From Saccharothrix australiensis (GTDB lineage Bacteria; Actinomycetota; Actinomycetes; Mycobacteriales; Pseudonocardiaceae), in NCBI RefSeq assembly GCF_003634935.1, contig NZ_RBXO01000001.1:682001-746000 (forward strand): a stretch of DNA of 64,000 nt, read 5' to 3'. The notes under the pieces are model-generated. The model did no database searches. It was not told the origin of the DNA and saw only the letters and a list, made by a program, of their open reading frames with translations. Below, in pieces: positions 1 to 9,036 of this stretch (positions are counted from its first letter, which is position 1; every line of letters begins with the position of its first letter). A program made the position numbers and the translations under genes.

Positions 1-75
1 GGACGACCCCCACCTGGACGCGTGAACGCGGACGCGGAGGTCTCAATCGGATAACTGACCGGTACGGTAGGCGCC

Positions 76-1773
76 ATGACCGGGCGAGGCACGTCGCAGG
101 ACGACGAGCGGCAGGATCACGGTCGTGGCTCCGGGCGACTGCTGCTGGTGGCGGCACTGGCGCTCGCGCTGGGCGCCGCGGCGGTGCTGGTGCTGAGCGA
201 CAACGCCCGCTGGCTGCGGCTGGCCGTCGTCGCCGCCCTGTGGGCGGCGCTGGTCGGGGCGTTCCTCGCGGCCCGCTACCGCCGCCAGGCCGCCGACCGC
301 GAGGACGAGGTCGCCGACCTCCAGTCGGTGTACGAGCTGGAGCTGGAGCGCGAGGTCGCCGCCCGCCGCGAGTACGAGCTGGAGATCGAGGCGGAGACCC
401 GCCGGCAGGTGCGGGAAGAGGCGAAGGACGACCTGGAGGCGCTGCGCGGCGAGCTGCGCGCGCTGCGGGAGAACCTGGAAGCCCTGCTCGGCGGCGAGGT
501 CCTGGTCGAACGGGTGGCGCTGCGCGCCGAGTCGACGCGGATGCGCTCGCTGTCGGACCAGTCGCGCCTGATGGGGCTGGCCGACCAGCGGGTCATCACC
601 GCGGGCGGCGCGAAGACGACCGTGAAGAAGGCCGCGGAGAAGCCCGCGGCGGACCGGACGGAGCTGATCGAGCGGGTCGCGCACGAGGCGGCGCGCAAGG
701 AGCAGGTCCGGCGCCCCGAACCCGTCCGCCCGGAGCCCGCGCGCCGCGAGTCCGGCCAGCCGGTGCGCCGCGAGCCCGCCCGCGCGGACCGGCAGCGGCC
801 CGCCGTCGTGGCCCGGCCGGGCGCGCCCGACCCGACCGAACGCGTCAGCCGGGCCGACCTGGCGGGTCGCCTGAACCCGGCGGGCCGCCCGGCGGAGCCG
901 ACCCGCCGCGTCGAGCCCGCCGCCGGTCGCGGCGCGGACGCGCAGGCGGACCCGCCGGTCGGCGGTCCGCCCCCGGCCGAACCGGCGCGGGCGGACACCC
1001 CGCGCGCCACCGCGCAGGCCGACGTGCCGCGGCCGGACCCGGCTCGGGTGGACTCCGCGCGCACGGGTTCGGCGCGGACCGACTCGGCGCGGGTGGACCC
1101 GGCGCGGGTCGACGCCGTGCGCGCCGAGACGCCCCGCAAGGCCGAGCCGGCCAGGACCGAGCACACCATCCAGCGGCGCAGCCGGATCGCCGAGCGGACC
1201 GAGATGATCAGCCGCGACGCCCTCGCCGCCGACCAGGCCGCCCGCCGAGGCTCGCCCGCCGACCAGGACGGCGGCCACCGCGCCGCGCCGCCCGCCGAGG
1301 CGACCGGCGCACGCGCGGTGCCCGCCGCGGCGCGGACCGGCGGGTTCCGCCCGGTGGACCCGGATCGGGCCGAGCAGGCCGGCGGCCACCGCGTGGCGCC
1401 CGCAGCCGGGGAGACGCCCCGTCCCGGCCGGACCGCCCGCGCGGAGGCCGGTGGTCGTCGGCCCGCGCCCGCGGCCGGTCCGGCCGGCGGGTTCCGGTCG
1501 GTGGGCGAGGGGGGCGGCGAGCCGACGGCCGGTCGGCGCGCGGCCGAGGAGAGCGGGTACGTGCCGGTCGAGCCCGAGCCCTCCGCCGGCGGGCACGCGG
1601 CCGAGGAGGGCGGCGGTCGGCGGCGTGCCGAGGACCGGTCCACCCGGCGCGGTGCGCCCGAGCCGGTCGAGCCGGCCGGCGCGCACGCGGACGGCAAGTC
1701 GGTGAGCGAGCTGCTGGCCGCGTTCGGCGGGGCGGAGTCGCCGCGGCGTCGCCGTCGGCGCGGCGGGGACTGA
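76..1773 (+). CDS. DUF6779-type membrane protein with disordered tail
   Basis: The 565-residue product has two hydrophobic segments (about residues 21-41 and 47-64). A charged coiled coil rich in Glu/Arg follows (about 70-140), then a very long low-complexity Pro/Ala/Arg tail. I recognise the N-terminal part as the DUF6779 family of Pseudonocardiales; its function is unknown. The topology (two membrane helices, cytoplasmic coiled coil, disordered tail) suggests a scaffold at the membrane, which is inference. Around residues 315-360 the tail contains an internal degenerate repeat of the type xSAR/xPAR. The ATG has no clear Shine-Dalgarno sequence, so translation may be leaderless. The GC-rich tail also creates long spurious frames on both strands. 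Confidence 0.8.
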   Translation: MTGRGTSQDDERQDHGRGSGRLLLVAALALALGAAAVLVLSDNARWLRLAVVAALWAALVGAFLAARYRRQAADREDEVADLQSVYELELEREVAARREYELEIEAETRRQVREEAKDDLEALRGELRALRENLEALLGGEVLVERVALRAESTRMRSLSDQSRLMGLADQRVITAGGAKTTVKKAAEKPAADRTELIERVAHEAARKEQVRRPEPVRPEPARRESGQPVRREPARADRQRPAVVARPGAPDPTERVSRADLAGRLNPAGRPAEPTRRVEPAAGRGADAQADPPVGGPPPAEPARADTPRATAQADVPRPDPARVDSARTGSARTDSARVDPARVDAVRAETPRKAEPARTEHTIQRRSRIAERTEMISRDALAADQAARRGSPADQDGGHRAAPPAEATGARAVPAAARTGGFRPVDPDRAEQAGGHRVAPAAGETPRPGRTARAEAGGRRPAPAAGPAGGFRSVGEGGGEPTAGRRAAEESGYVPVEPEPSAGGHAAEEGGGRRRAEDRSTRRGAPEPVEPAGAHADGKSVSELLAAFGGAESPRRRRRRGGD

Positions 1774-1779
1774 GCGCGG

Positions 1780-1897
1780 GCGCTGAGCGGGCCGGTGAGG
1801 ACCCGGCGCGGTGCTGAGCAGGCCGGTGAGGACCCGGCGCGGGTGCCGAGCGGTCGGTCGGTGGGGACTGAGCGCGAGTGCTGAGCGGGTCGGCGCG
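1780..1897. repeat. 31-bp tandem repeat between convergent genes
   Basis: Two 31-bp units (1780-1810 and 1811-1841) differ at only a few bases; both contain ggccggtgaggacccggcgc. A degenerate third copy runs to about 1897. The array fills the gap between the stop of the DUF6779 gene and the convergent stop of the nuoD-like gene. No gene or T-tailed terminator is visible. Confidence 0.7.
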
Positions 1898-1899
1898 GT

Positions 1900-2973
1900 C
1901 TACTTGTCGATGTCGCCGACCACCACGGCGAACGAGCCCAGCACGGCGGGCAGGTCGTCCACGCGGGTGCCGGGCAGCAGCGCGGACAGCGCCTGCACGT
2001 TGTTGAACGACGGCGTCCGCAGCTTGAGCCGCCAGGGCGTCTTCTCGCCGCGGGACGACAGGTGCACCCCGGAGACGCCCAGCGGCGCCTCCACCCGCGT
2101 GTACACGGAACCCTCGGGCGCCTTGACCGCCTTGGGCAGCCGCAGGTTCACCGGACCGCCCGGCAGCCGGTCCAGGCACTCGCCGGCCAGCCGCACGGAC
2201 TGCCGCACCTCGTCGACCAGGCACCGCACCCTGGCGAGCGCGTCGCCCTCGGTCCGCACGACCGGCGTCACGGTCAGGTCCCGGTAGCCGGGCAGCGGGT
2301 CGTCGCGGCGCAGGTCGAGGTCCACCCCGGACGCCCGACCGATCGGGCCGGTCACCCCGTGCGCGAGCGCCGCGTCCTGGCCCAGCACCCCGAGCCCGGC
2401 CAGCCCGTCGGGCACCGGGCCGGGGTCCACGGTGGACAACGCGGCGCGGACGCGGTCGGTCCACCCGGCGGGCACGTCCTCGCGCAGCCCGCCGATGCGG
2501 TTGAACATGAAGTGGATGCGCCCGCCGGACGCCTCCTCCAGCACCGCCTGCACGGCCTCCCGGCCGCGGGCCGCGGCCGGGCCGGTGAGCGGGGCGAGGA
2601 AGACCAGGTGCGCCATGACCCGGTTCAGCTCGCACAGCAGGGCGCGCAGCACTTGGGCGCGAGGAGGGACGTCCATGCCGGTCATGCGCTCGACCGCCAG
2701 CGCGACGGCCAGCTCGTTGCAGAACGCGGCCAGCCAGTCGTGGCGGTTGGCCAGCGTCAGCACCTGCCGGTAGTCGCGGACCTCGAACAGCTTCTCCGCG
2801 CCCCGGTGCAGGTGCCCGACGAGCGGTTCGGCGGCGGTGATGACCTCGTCGTCGCGGACGGTGAGGCGCAGCCGGTACGCGCCGTGCGCCGACGGGTGCA
2901 GGGGGCCGAGGTCGACCACCCGGTCCACGCCCAGGTGGCGGGCACCGGCCCCGACGCCAACGGTGATCTCCAC
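1900..2973 (-). CDS. Orphan NADH-quinone oxidoreductase subunit D-like protein
   Basis: The 357-residue product resembles NuoD/49-kDa subunit of complex I and the related [NiFe]-hydrogenase large subunits, but no other nuo gene is nearby. The N-terminal [11 protein letters not shown] corresponds to the GPQHPAAHG signature of NuoD, and [13 protein letters not shown] to GLLHRGTEK. Arg57 in HLHRG aligns with the arginine of mammalian NDUFS2 (Arg85 of the mature protein) that NDUFAF7 dimethylates. The GTG start (2971-2973) is chosen because homology begins right there; the open frame runs on upstream without similarity. It lies 17 bp downstream of a DUF1203 gene and two genes from a MidA-family methyltransferase, probably in one operon. 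It is shorter than usual NuoD (about 400 residues or more) and may be the nuoD2-like paralogue of actinomycetes. Confidence 0.8.
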   Translation of the reverse strand: MEITVGVGAGARHLGVDRVVDLGPLHPSAHGAYRLRLTVRDDEVITAAEPLVGHLHRGAEKLFEVRDYRQVLTLANRHDWLAAFCNELAVALAVERMTGMDVPPRAQVLRALLCELNRVMAHLVFLAPLTGPAAARGREAVQAVLEEASGGRIHFMFNRIGGLREDVPAGWTDRVRAALSTVDPGPVPDGLAGLGVLGQDAALAHGVTGPIGRASGVDLDLRRDDPLPGYRDLTVTPVVRTEGDALARVRCLVDEVRQSVRLAGECLDRLPGGPVNLRLPKAVKAPEGSVYTRVEAPLGVSGVHLSSRGEKTPWRLKLRTPSFNNVQALSALLPGTRVDDLPAVLGSFAVVVGDIDK

Positions 2974-2990
2974 GGCCCCATGCTCGCACG

Positions 2991-3437
2991 TCAGTCCGCG
3001 GTGACGGAGAACAGGAAGCACCCGTGCGACGCGCTGCGCACCTGGACCTCGACCACGCCGGGCTCGTCCAGCAGCCCGGTGATCCGCTCCGCCAGCTCGT
3101 CGGGGGCGGCGACCCCGCCGTCGTGGATGCGGCCCTCGGCGTCGTAGGCGCGGACGGTCCGGTGGTTGTGGCGCAGCGCCTCGGGCAGCTCGTGCGGGTC
3201 GTCCGGGCCGGCGCAGGGCAGCGCGTGCGCGAAGACCGGTCCGAGCTCTTCGTACGGGCCCCGGCCCGCGCTCGGCGCGTACCGGAACAGCACGACCGGC
3301 TCGCCGGCGACGGCCTTGCGGAGGCAGCACCGCAGGGGCGCGCCGACCTGTTCGTCGCGCAGCTCGTGGAACTCGTCCGTGCCGGCCAGCTTCCTGGCGC
3401 GGTCCAGCACGTCCGTGGGCAAGGCGTGGATCATCAT
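2991..3437 (-). CDS. DUF1203 family protein
   Basis: The 148-residue soluble protein has the pattern I associate with DUF1203: LRCCLR near residue 36, then GEPVVLFRY, a [12 protein letters not shown] block, RAYDAEGRI, and a C-terminal [13 protein letters not shown]. The biochemical role of the family is not known to me. It sits between the MidA-like methyltransferase gene (97 bp upstream) and the nuoD-like gene (17 bp downstream), so it may belong to the same transcription unit. There are no membrane segments or signal peptide. The start is the first of two adjacent ATG codons. Confidence 0.8.
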   Translation of the reverse strand: MMIHALPTDVLDRARKLAGTDEFHELRDEQVGAPLRCCLRKAVAGEPVVLFRYAPSAGRGPYEELGPVFAHALPCAGPDDPHELPEALRHNHRTVRAYDAEGRIHDGGVAAPDELAERITGLLDEPGVVEVQVRSASHGCFLFSVTAD

Positions 3438-3499
3438 GGCCGCCAGCCTGGTCGGCGGTCGCGCGCCGGGCCGGCGGTCTTCGGACGTGGCGACCGGGC

Positions 3500-3531
3500 G
3501 CCTGGCAGGTCGGGTGCCTGGCAGGTCGGGT
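3500..3531. repeat. Perfect 16-bp tandem duplication
   Basis: The unit gcctggcaggtcgggt occurs twice head to tail (3500-3515 and 3516-3531). It lies immediately 3' of the MidA-like gene, in the gap before the DUF1203 gene. Confidence 0.85.
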
Positions 3532-3533
3532 GC

Positions 3534-4448
3534 TCAGCCGAGGGGCCGCCACGCGGGCAGCGGCGGGAGCAGGTCGGACACCGCGACGCCGACCCCGTGC
3601 AGCAGCCACCCGAACGAGCCGAGCCCGCCCACCGCCCGCAGCTCCGCGACCCGCGCCGCCCTGGCGGCCGACTCCAGCCACGCCATGCCGGTCCCCTCGG
3701 CGGACGCGACCAGGCCCAGCGCCGCCAGCGCCGCCCGCTGCGACACCAGCACCCGGTCGCCGCCCGCCGCCTCCGCGCACGCGTCCAGGGCCACGTGCGC
3801 GGTCAGGTCGCACGACCCGTCGAACACCGGCGTGACCTGCCTGCCGCCGCGGTAGGCGGCGAACGTGCCCGCGCGGTACCGGCCCGCGGCCCGGTCGGCC
3901 CGCAGGTGCCCGTAGTCGATGGCCAGCGCCGCCCCGCGCACCCGCGACACGGCGTCCGCCCAGGCCGCGTCGCGGGGCGCGCCGATCTCCGCGCGCCACC
4001 CCGGCCGCAACGGCCACCAGCGCGCCAGCCACGGGTCGTCGTGCGGCCCGACGACCAGGGGGCACGGGATCGCGTCGAGCCACTCGTGCCCCACCAGCAG
4101 GCCCTCCACGCGGTCCGGCAGGGCGTCGGTCCACCGGACGCCGGGCAGCGCGCGGGGCGGCCCGAGGTCGACCGCCGTGACGCGCAGGCGGCGGCCGAGC
4201 GACGGCGGCGCGAGGGAGCGGACCGCCGCCGACAGCTCGCCGCCGCCCGCGCCGACGTCCACGAAGTCCACGTGCGCGGGCCGACCGAGCGCGAAGTCCA
4301 CCCGATCGAGCAGCACGAGCAGCGCTTCCGCCAGCTCAGGGCCGATCAGCGGCGCGGTGCGGAAGTGGTCGGCGGGCACCGCGCCGCGCCGGAAGAAGCC
4401 CTCCGGGCCGTAGAGGGCAACGCGCCACGCCGCTTCCGAGTCCCGCAT
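3534..4448 (-). CDS. SAM-dependent methyltransferase, MidA/NDUFAF7 family
   Basis: The 304-residue product shows the MidA (PF02636) layout. GPEGFFRRG and [18 protein letters not shown] lie at the N-terminus, followed by the SAM-binding [14 protein letters not shown]. Then come GHEWLDAIP (usually NELLDALP), a central [34 protein letters not shown], and a C-terminal [15 protein letters not shown]7, the mitochondrial member, methylates an arginine of the NuoD homologue NDUFS2. Finding this family two genes from an orphan NuoD protein is therefore suggestive (inference). The gene is divergent from the PrsW gene with only 30 bp between starts. NELLDALP has become HEWLDAIP, so the catalytic environment may be altered. 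Confidence 0.82.
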   Translation of the reverse strand: MRDSEAAWRVALYGPEGFFRRGAVPADHFRTAPLIGPELAEALLVLLDRVDFALGRPAHVDFVDVGAGGGELSAAVRSLAPPSLGRRLRVTAVDLGPPRALPGVRWTDALPDRVEGLLVGHEWLDAIPCPLVVGPHDDPWLARWWPLRPGWRAEIGAPRDAAWADAVSRVRGAALAIDYGHLRADRAAGRYRAGTFAAYRGGRQVTPVFDGSCDLTAHVALDACAEAAGGDRVLVSQRAALAALGLVASAEGTGMAWLESAARAARVAELRAVGGLGSFGWLLHGVGVAVSDLLPPLPAWRPLG

Positions 4449-4478
4449 CGGTCAAGTGTCCCTTTAAGGTTGCACACT

Positions 4479-5654
4479 GTGACCGCCTACCCTGCCCGCA
4501 AGCGCGCCAACCAGCGCCGCTGGACCGTCCTGCTGCCGGTCGTCGGCCTGATCGCGCTGGGCGTCTGCGGACTGGTGCTGTTGGCCCTGGGCACCAGCAA
4601 GATCGGCGCGGGGCCCATCCTGGTCGGCGCGGTGGCGGCGCTGGTGCCGGTCGCGGCGGTGCTGGGCGCGTTCCTGTGGGTGGACCGGTGGGAGCCGGAA
4701 CCGGCGAAGATCCTCTTGCTGGCGTTCGCCTGGGGCGCGTGCGGCGCGACCATCACCTCGCTGGTGTTCAACCAGACCGCGCACGTGCTGGGCGAGCTGA
4801 TCAACGACGGCGACGGGTCGACGTTCGCCGCCGTCGTGGGCGCGCCGATCGTGGAGGAGGCGACCAAGGCGGCGTTCGTGATCGCGCTGTTCCTGCGCCG
4901 CCGCGAGGAGTTCGACGGCGTGGTGGACGGCATCGTCTACGCGGGCGTCACGGCCGCCGGGTTCGCGTACACCGAGAACATCTACTACTTCGCGCGGGTG
5001 TTCGTCGACAGCGGGCTCGGCGACCTGTCCAGCGGCGTGGTGGCGCTGTTCATCCTGCGCGGCGTGCTGTCGCCGTTCGCGCACCCGCTGTTCACGGCCA
5101 TGACCGGCATCGGGATCGGCATCGCGTCCATGACCGCGAACCGGCGGGTCCGCGTGGTCGCGCCCGTCCTGGGCTACCTGGGCGCGGCCGGGCTGCACTC
5201 GCTGTGGAACTTCTCCACCACCGTGGGCACCGGGTCGACGTTCATCAACCTGTACTTCCTGATCATGGTGCCGGTGTTCGCCGGCACGGTCTGGCTGGTG
5301 GTCTGGCAGCGCCGCCGCGAGCAGCGGATCGTCGCGGGCCAGCTCCCGGAGATGGCCGCGCGCCGGTGGATCGCGTCCAGCGAGGTGACGCTGCTCGCGT
5401 CGTTGCAGGGCCGCCGGCGGTGGCGGCGGGCCGTGCGCCGCAAGGTCGGGGACCAGGCCGCGCGGGCCGTGGCCGGGTACCAGGTGGCCGCGACGGAACT
5501 GGCGTTCCTGCGGCACCGGATCGCGCTGGGCACCGCGGGGCACGAAGCCGACCGACGGCACGAGGTGCTCTTGGAAGCGCTCATCACCGCACGTCAGGCC
5601 GCTGTGGACGCACCCGGTGCGCTCAAGGCGGCGGGTGGTGTTCGTCGCAGTTGA
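4479..5654 (+). CDS. PrsW family intramembrane metalloprotease
   Basis: The 391-residue polytopic membrane protein has all four PrsW signatures: EE in APIVEEATKA, TENIYYF, FAHPLFT, and a final GLHSLWNF. In this family the glutamates and histidines are thought to form the metalloprotease centre, and PrsW of Bacillus cleaves an anti-sigma factor. No sigma/anti-sigma pair is next to it here, so the substrate is unknown. The C-terminal ~110 residues are cytoplasmic, basic and helical, and could regulate the enzyme. The GTG at 4479 is chosen because the hydrophobic domain starts about 20 residues later and the upstream frame is non-coding. Confidence 0.85.
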   Translation: MTAYPARKRANQRRWTVLLPVVGLIALGVCGLVLLALGTSKIGAGPILVGAVAALVPVAAVLGAFLWVDRWEPEPAKILLLAFAWGACGATITSLVFNQTAHVLGELINDGDGSTFAAVVGAPIVEEATKAAFVIALFLRRREEFDGVVDGIVYAGVTAAGFAYTENIYYFARVFVDSGLGDLSSGVVALFILRGVLSPFAHPLFTAMTGIGIGIASMTANRRVRVVAPVLGYLGAAGLHSLWNFSTTVGTGSTFINLYFLIMVPVFAGTVWLVVWQRRREQRIVAGQLPEMAARRWIASSEVTLLASLQGRRRWRRAVRRKVGDQAARAVAGYQVAATELAFLRHRIALGTAGHEADRRHEVLLEALITARQAAVDAPGALKAAGGVRRS

Positions 5655-5742
5655 CGGCTGGCGCGGCGAGCGCGGGATTACGCTCGCGCCCGTCGTCCGG
5701 TACCCGCCACGGGACTGGAACGCCATTGGAGGAGTACGTCGC

Positions 5743-6636
5743 ATGGACGCGACCCCCCGCCCCGCGCGGCTGGCCGTCGGAGTGATCTCGGCCGGTCGGG
5801 TGGGCTCGGTGCTCGGCGCCGCCCTCACCAGGGCGGGCCACGTCGTCGGATCGGTGTCGGCCGTGTCCCGCGCGTCGCTGCGGCGCGCGGAGGAGCTGCT
5901 GCCGGACGTGCCGGTGCTGCCGCCGCCGGAGGTCGCCGCCGCCGCCGACCTCGTGCTGCTGGCCGTGCCGGACGACGAGCTGGCCGGGCTGGTGCGCGGG
6001 CTCGTCGCCACCGGGTCGCTGCGGGCCGGGCAGATCGTGGTGCACACCAGCGGCGCGCAGGGCGTCGAGGTGCTCGCGCCCGCGGCGGACGTCGGCGCGC
6101 TGTGCGTCGCGCTGCACCCGGTGATGACGTTCACCGGCCGCGCCGAGGACGTCGAGCGGATGACCGCCTGCTCGGTCGGGGTGACCGCCGCCGACGGCGA
6201 CGACGCGGCGTGGCACGTCGGCGAGGCGCTCGTGGTGGAGATGTCCGCCGAGCCCGTGCGCGTGCCGGAAGCGGTCCGCCCGCTGTACCACGCGGCGCTG
6301 GCGCACGGCGCGAACCACCTGATCACCCTGGTCGCCGACTGCGCGGACCTGCTGCGCTCGGCGGGCATCGCCGACGCCGAGCGGGTGCTCGGGCCGCTGC
6401 TGTCAGCCGCCCTGGACAACGTGCTGCGGCACGGCGACCGCGCGCTGACCGGACCGGTCGCCCGCGGCGACGCCGGCACCGTCGCCAAGCACCTGCGCGT
6501 GCTCGCCGCCGAGGGGCCTGAGACGCTTGCCCCGTACCGAGTTCTCGCGCGCCGCACCGTCGACCGCGCACAGGCCGCCGGGCTGCTCAAGCCCGAACCG
6601 GCAGCCGACGTCCGCACCACCCTTGAGGACCGATGA
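5743..6636 (+). CDS. Rossmann-like and DUF2520 domain oxidoreductase
   Basis: The 297-residue product has an N-terminal NAD(P)-binding Rossmann fold ([17 protein letters not shown]; GxGxxG degenerate to SAGRVG) and a helical DUF2520 C-terminal half ([25 protein letters not shown]). It starts at an ATG behind a good Shine-Dalgarno (ttggaggag) and overlaps panC by 4 bp (ATGA). The co-operonic panC, panD and coaX suggest a role in pantothenate supply. The missing step would be ketopantoate reduction, normally done by PanE, and the fold fits a NADPH-dependent reductase. That assignment is inference. Confidence 0.85.
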   Translation: MDATPRPARLAVGVISAGRVGSVLGAALTRAGHVVGSVSAVSRASLRRAEELLPDVPVLPPPEVAAAADLVLLAVPDDELAGLVRGLVATGSLRAGQIVVHTSGAQGVEVLAPAADVGALCVALHPVMTFTGRAEDVERMTACSVGVTAADGDDAAWHVGEALVVEMSAEPVRVPEAVRPLYHAALAHGANHLITLVADCADLLRSAGIADAERVLGPLLSAALDNVLRHGDRALTGPVARGDAGTVAKHLRVLAAEGPETLAPYRVLARRTVDRAQAAGLLKPEPAADVRTTLEDR

Positions 6637-7523
6637 CCAAGCCGCTCACCAAAGACGACTACGCGCCCGACGACGTCACGGTGCACCGTGACCCGGACCG
6701 GCTGCGGCGCGTGGTCCGCGCGCTGCGCGCCGCGGGTCGCAACATCGCGCTCGTGCCGACGATGGGCGCGCTGCACGCGGGCCACCGGAAGCTGATCCGG
6801 GAGGCGCACGTCATGCAGAACACCGTGGTCGTGGTGTCGATCTTCGTCAACCCGACGCAGTTCGGTCCGAACGAGGACTTCGCCGCCTACCCCAGGACGT
6901 TCGAGTCCGATGTGGACGTCTGCCGCGAGGAGCGGGTCGGCCTGGTGTTCGCGCCCGCGGCGGAGGACGTGTACCTGCCCGGCGCCACCGTGACGGTGTC
7001 GCCGGGGCCGCTGGGCGACGAGCTGGAGGGCGCGTCCCGGCCGGGGCACTTCGCGGGCGTGCTGACCGTGGTGTCGAAGCTGTTCAACATCGTCCAGCCC
7101 ACGTACGCGGTGTTCGGGGAGAAGGACTACCAGCAGCTCACGCTCATCCACCGGATGGCGCGCGACCTGAACTTCCCCGTGGACGTGGTCGGGGTGCCGA
7201 CGGTCCGCGAGGCGGACGGGTTGGCGCTGTCCTCCCGCAACCGCTACCTGTCGGAGGCCGAGCGCGCCGCCGCGACGGCGCTGTCCGCCGCCCTCGTCGC
7301 CGGCGCGCACGTGAGCGGGCAGGGCGCGGACGCGGTGCTGGGCGCGGCGTCCGCGACGCTGGCCGCCGAGCCCGCGGTCGACCTGGACTACCTGGAGTTG
7401 CGCGCCCCCGACCTCGGGCCCGCGCCGGAGAACGGCGACGCCCGGCTCCTGGTCGCCGCGCGCGTGGGCGCCACCCGATTGATCGACAACATCGCGGTGC
7501 TGCTCGGCACCGGCGACGAGTGA
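6633..7523 (+). CDS. panC: Pantothenate synthetase (pantoate--beta-alanine ligase)
   Basis: The 296-residue cytoplasmic enzyme joins pantoate and beta-alanine with ATP to give pantothenate. Visible hallmarks are [15 protein letters not shown] (HxGH nucleotide motif), [44 protein letters not shown] (KMSKS-like loop), and a C-terminal YLELRAPDL. Length is normal for the family. The start ATG overlaps the stop of the DUF2520 gene (ATGA), and panD follows after 11 bp, so the genes are translationally coupled. Confidence 0.96.
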   Translation: MTKPLTKDDYAPDDVTVHRDPDRLRRVVRALRAAGRNIALVPTMGALHAGHRKLIREAHVMQNTVVVVSIFVNPTQFGPNEDFAAYPRTFESDVDVCREERVGLVFAPAAEDVYLPGATVTVSPGPLGDELEGASRPGHFAGVLTVVSKLFNIVQPTYAVFGEKDYQQLTLIHRMARDLNFPVDVVGVPTVREADGLALSSRNRYLSEAERAAATALSAALVAGAHVSGQGADAVLGAASATLAAEPAVDLDYLELRAPDLGPAPENGDARLLVAARVGATRLIDNIAVLLGTGDE

Positions 7524-7534
7524 GGGGAACCCCG

Positions 7535-8029
7535 ATGTTCCGCACCATGCTCAAGTCGAAGATCCACCGGGCCACGGTGACCCAGGCCGACCTGCACTAC
7601 GTGGGCTCGGTGACGGTGGACGAGGACCTGATGGACGCCGCCGACCTCCTCGCCGGCGAACAGGTCGCGATCGTGGACGTGACCAACGGGGCCCGGCTGG
7701 AGACCTACGTCATCCCCGGCGCGCGCGGCACCGGCGTGATCGGGATCAACGGCGCCGCGGCGCACCTCGTGCGGCCCGGCGACCTGGTGATCCTCATCGC
7801 GTACGGCCAGATGGACGACGCCGAGGCGCGGTCGTACGCGCCGAAGGTCGTGTTCGTGGACGCCGGGAACAAGGTCGTCGAGCTGGGGGTCGACCCGGCG
7901 CGCGCGCCCGAGGGCTCCGGGCTGGTGAGCGGCGCGGCGGTGGAGCCCGTCGCGGAGGCGGCGGAGACCACGGCGTCGGAGACCGAGGACGCCACGGCGC
8001 TGGACGCGCTGATCCAGGCCGAGAACTGA
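7535..8029 (+). CDS. panD: Aspartate 1-decarboxylase
   Basis: This pyruvoyl enzyme makes beta-alanine from aspartate for PanC. The N-terminus [16 protein letters not shown] and the self-processing site Gly24-Ser25 (HYVGSVTVD) are intact, as are [13 protein letters not shown] and [10 protein letters not shown]. The ATG at 7535 is preferred to an in-frame GTG at 7520 because all PanD proteins begin this way and tgagggga lies upstream. The protein has 164 residues; about 40 C-terminal residues (Ala/Glu-rich, acidic) extend beyond the core of about 120. Such tails occur in actinobacterial PanD. Confidence 0.96.
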   Translation: MFRTMLKSKIHRATVTQADLHYVGSVTVDEDLMDAADLLAGEQVAIVDVTNGARLETYVIPGARGTGVIGINGAAAHLVRPGDLVILIAYGQMDDAEARSYAPKVVFVDAGNKVVELGVDPARAPEGSGLVSGAAVEPVAEAAETTASETEDATALDALIQAEN

Positions 8030-8062
8030 GCGGGTGCCGCGCCGGGGCACCGCTTCCGCGGC

Positions 8063-8158
8063 GCGTCCCGACCACCGCGTCCCGACCACCGCGTCTTGGC
8101 CACCGGTCTTGGCCACCGGTCTTGGCCATCGAGTCTTGGCCATCGAGTCTTGGCCACC
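8063..8158. repeat. 13-14 bp tandem repeat, seven units
   Basis: Seven units follow one another: gcgtcccgaccacc twice, then gcgtcttggccacc, ggtcttggccacc, ggtcttggccatc, gagtcttggccatc and gagtcttggccacc. The array fills the gap between panD and coaX and ends about 25 bp before the coaX ribosome-binding site. It can be read through in frame with coaX, but the coaX start lies downstream. It looks like a small VNTR. Confidence 0.85.
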
Positions 8159-8197
8159 GCGTCCGGGATACTGCGTCCTGAACAGAGAGGGAAGTCC

Positions 8198-8983
8198 GTG
8201 CTGCTCGCCATCGACGTCGGCAACACCAACATCGTCCTGGGGTTGTACGACGGCACCGGGGACAAGGCCGCGCTCGTGCGCGACTGGCGGATGCGCACCG
8301 ACGCCCGGATGACCGCCGACGAGCTGGCCCTGACCATGCGCGGGCTGCTCGGCGAGTACGCGGACAAGATCACCGGCATCTCGGCGCTGTCCACGGTGCC
8401 CGCGGTGCTGCGCGAACTCCGGGTGATGCTGGGGCGCTACTACTCCACCGTGCCCAAGGTGCTGGTCGAGCCCGGCGTGCGCACCGGGGTCCCGCTGCTG
8501 GTGGACAACCCGAAGGAGGTGGGCTCGGACCGCGTGATCAACACGCTGGCGGCGCACCACCTCTACAGCACCGCGTGCGTGGTCGTGGACTTCGGCACCT
8601 CCACGAACCTGGACGTCATCTCCGCCAAGGGCGAGTTCCTCGGCGGCGCGCTCGCGCCGGGCATCGAGATCTCCGTGGACGCGCTGGCCGCCAGGGCCGC
8701 CCAGTTGCGGAAGGTCGAACTCGTCCGGCCCCGGTCGGTGATCGGGAAGAACACCGTCGAGTGCCTCCAGTCCGGCATCGTGTACGGGTTCGTGGGGCAG
8801 GTGGACGGGCTCGTGCGCCGGATCGTGGACGAGTTGCAGGTGACCGAGCCGGGGCCGGTGACGGTGATCGCGACGGGCGGGTTGGCACCGCTGGTGGTCA
8901 CGGAGTCGGCCGCGATCCAGGGGCACGTCCCGGACCTGACGCTGCTCGGGTTGAGGCTGGTGTTCGAGCGCAACATGCGGTGA
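8198..8983 (+). CDS. coaX: Type III pantothenate kinase
   Basis: The 261-residue enzyme phosphorylates pantothenate, the first committed step to CoA. Motifs are LLAIDVGNTNIVLGLYD (phosphate-binding, with the essential Asp), NPKEVGSDRVINTLAAH, VVVDFGTSTNLDV (ATP/Mg site) and GGALAPGIEIS. Type III kinases are ASKHA-fold proteins that are K+-dependent and not CoA-inhibited (family knowledge). The GTG at 8198 follows agagaggga, and the protein family starts right there; the upstream frame is only repeat sequence. It is the last gene of the pantothenate cluster. Confidence 0.95.
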   Translation: MLLAIDVGNTNIVLGLYDGTGDKAALVRDWRMRTDARMTADELALTMRGLLGEYADKITGISALSTVPAVLRELRVMLGRYYSTVPKVLVEPGVRTGVPLLVDNPKEVGSDRVINTLAAHHLYSTACVVVDFGTSTNLDVISAKGEFLGGALAPGIEISVDALAARAAQLRKVELVRPRSVIGKNTVECLQSGIVYGFVGQVDGLVRRIVDELQVTEPGPVTVIATGGLAPLVVTESAAIQGHVPDLTLLGLRLVFERNMR

Positions 8984-9036
8984 TCCGAGAGTCGGAGCGG
9001 TGCCGAGTCGAAGAGAAGCCCTCGCCGCGCGGGGTG

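Noticed and set aside
43-1697. Long Arg/Gly/Ala-rich frames on both strands over the DUF6779 gene
   Set aside because: They are mirror frames of GC-rich Pro/Ala/Arg codons with no domain pattern or ribosome-binding site.
4464-7310. 948-residue antisense frame across PrsW and panC region
   Set aside because: It mirrors two well-supported plus-strand genes and has no domain of its own.
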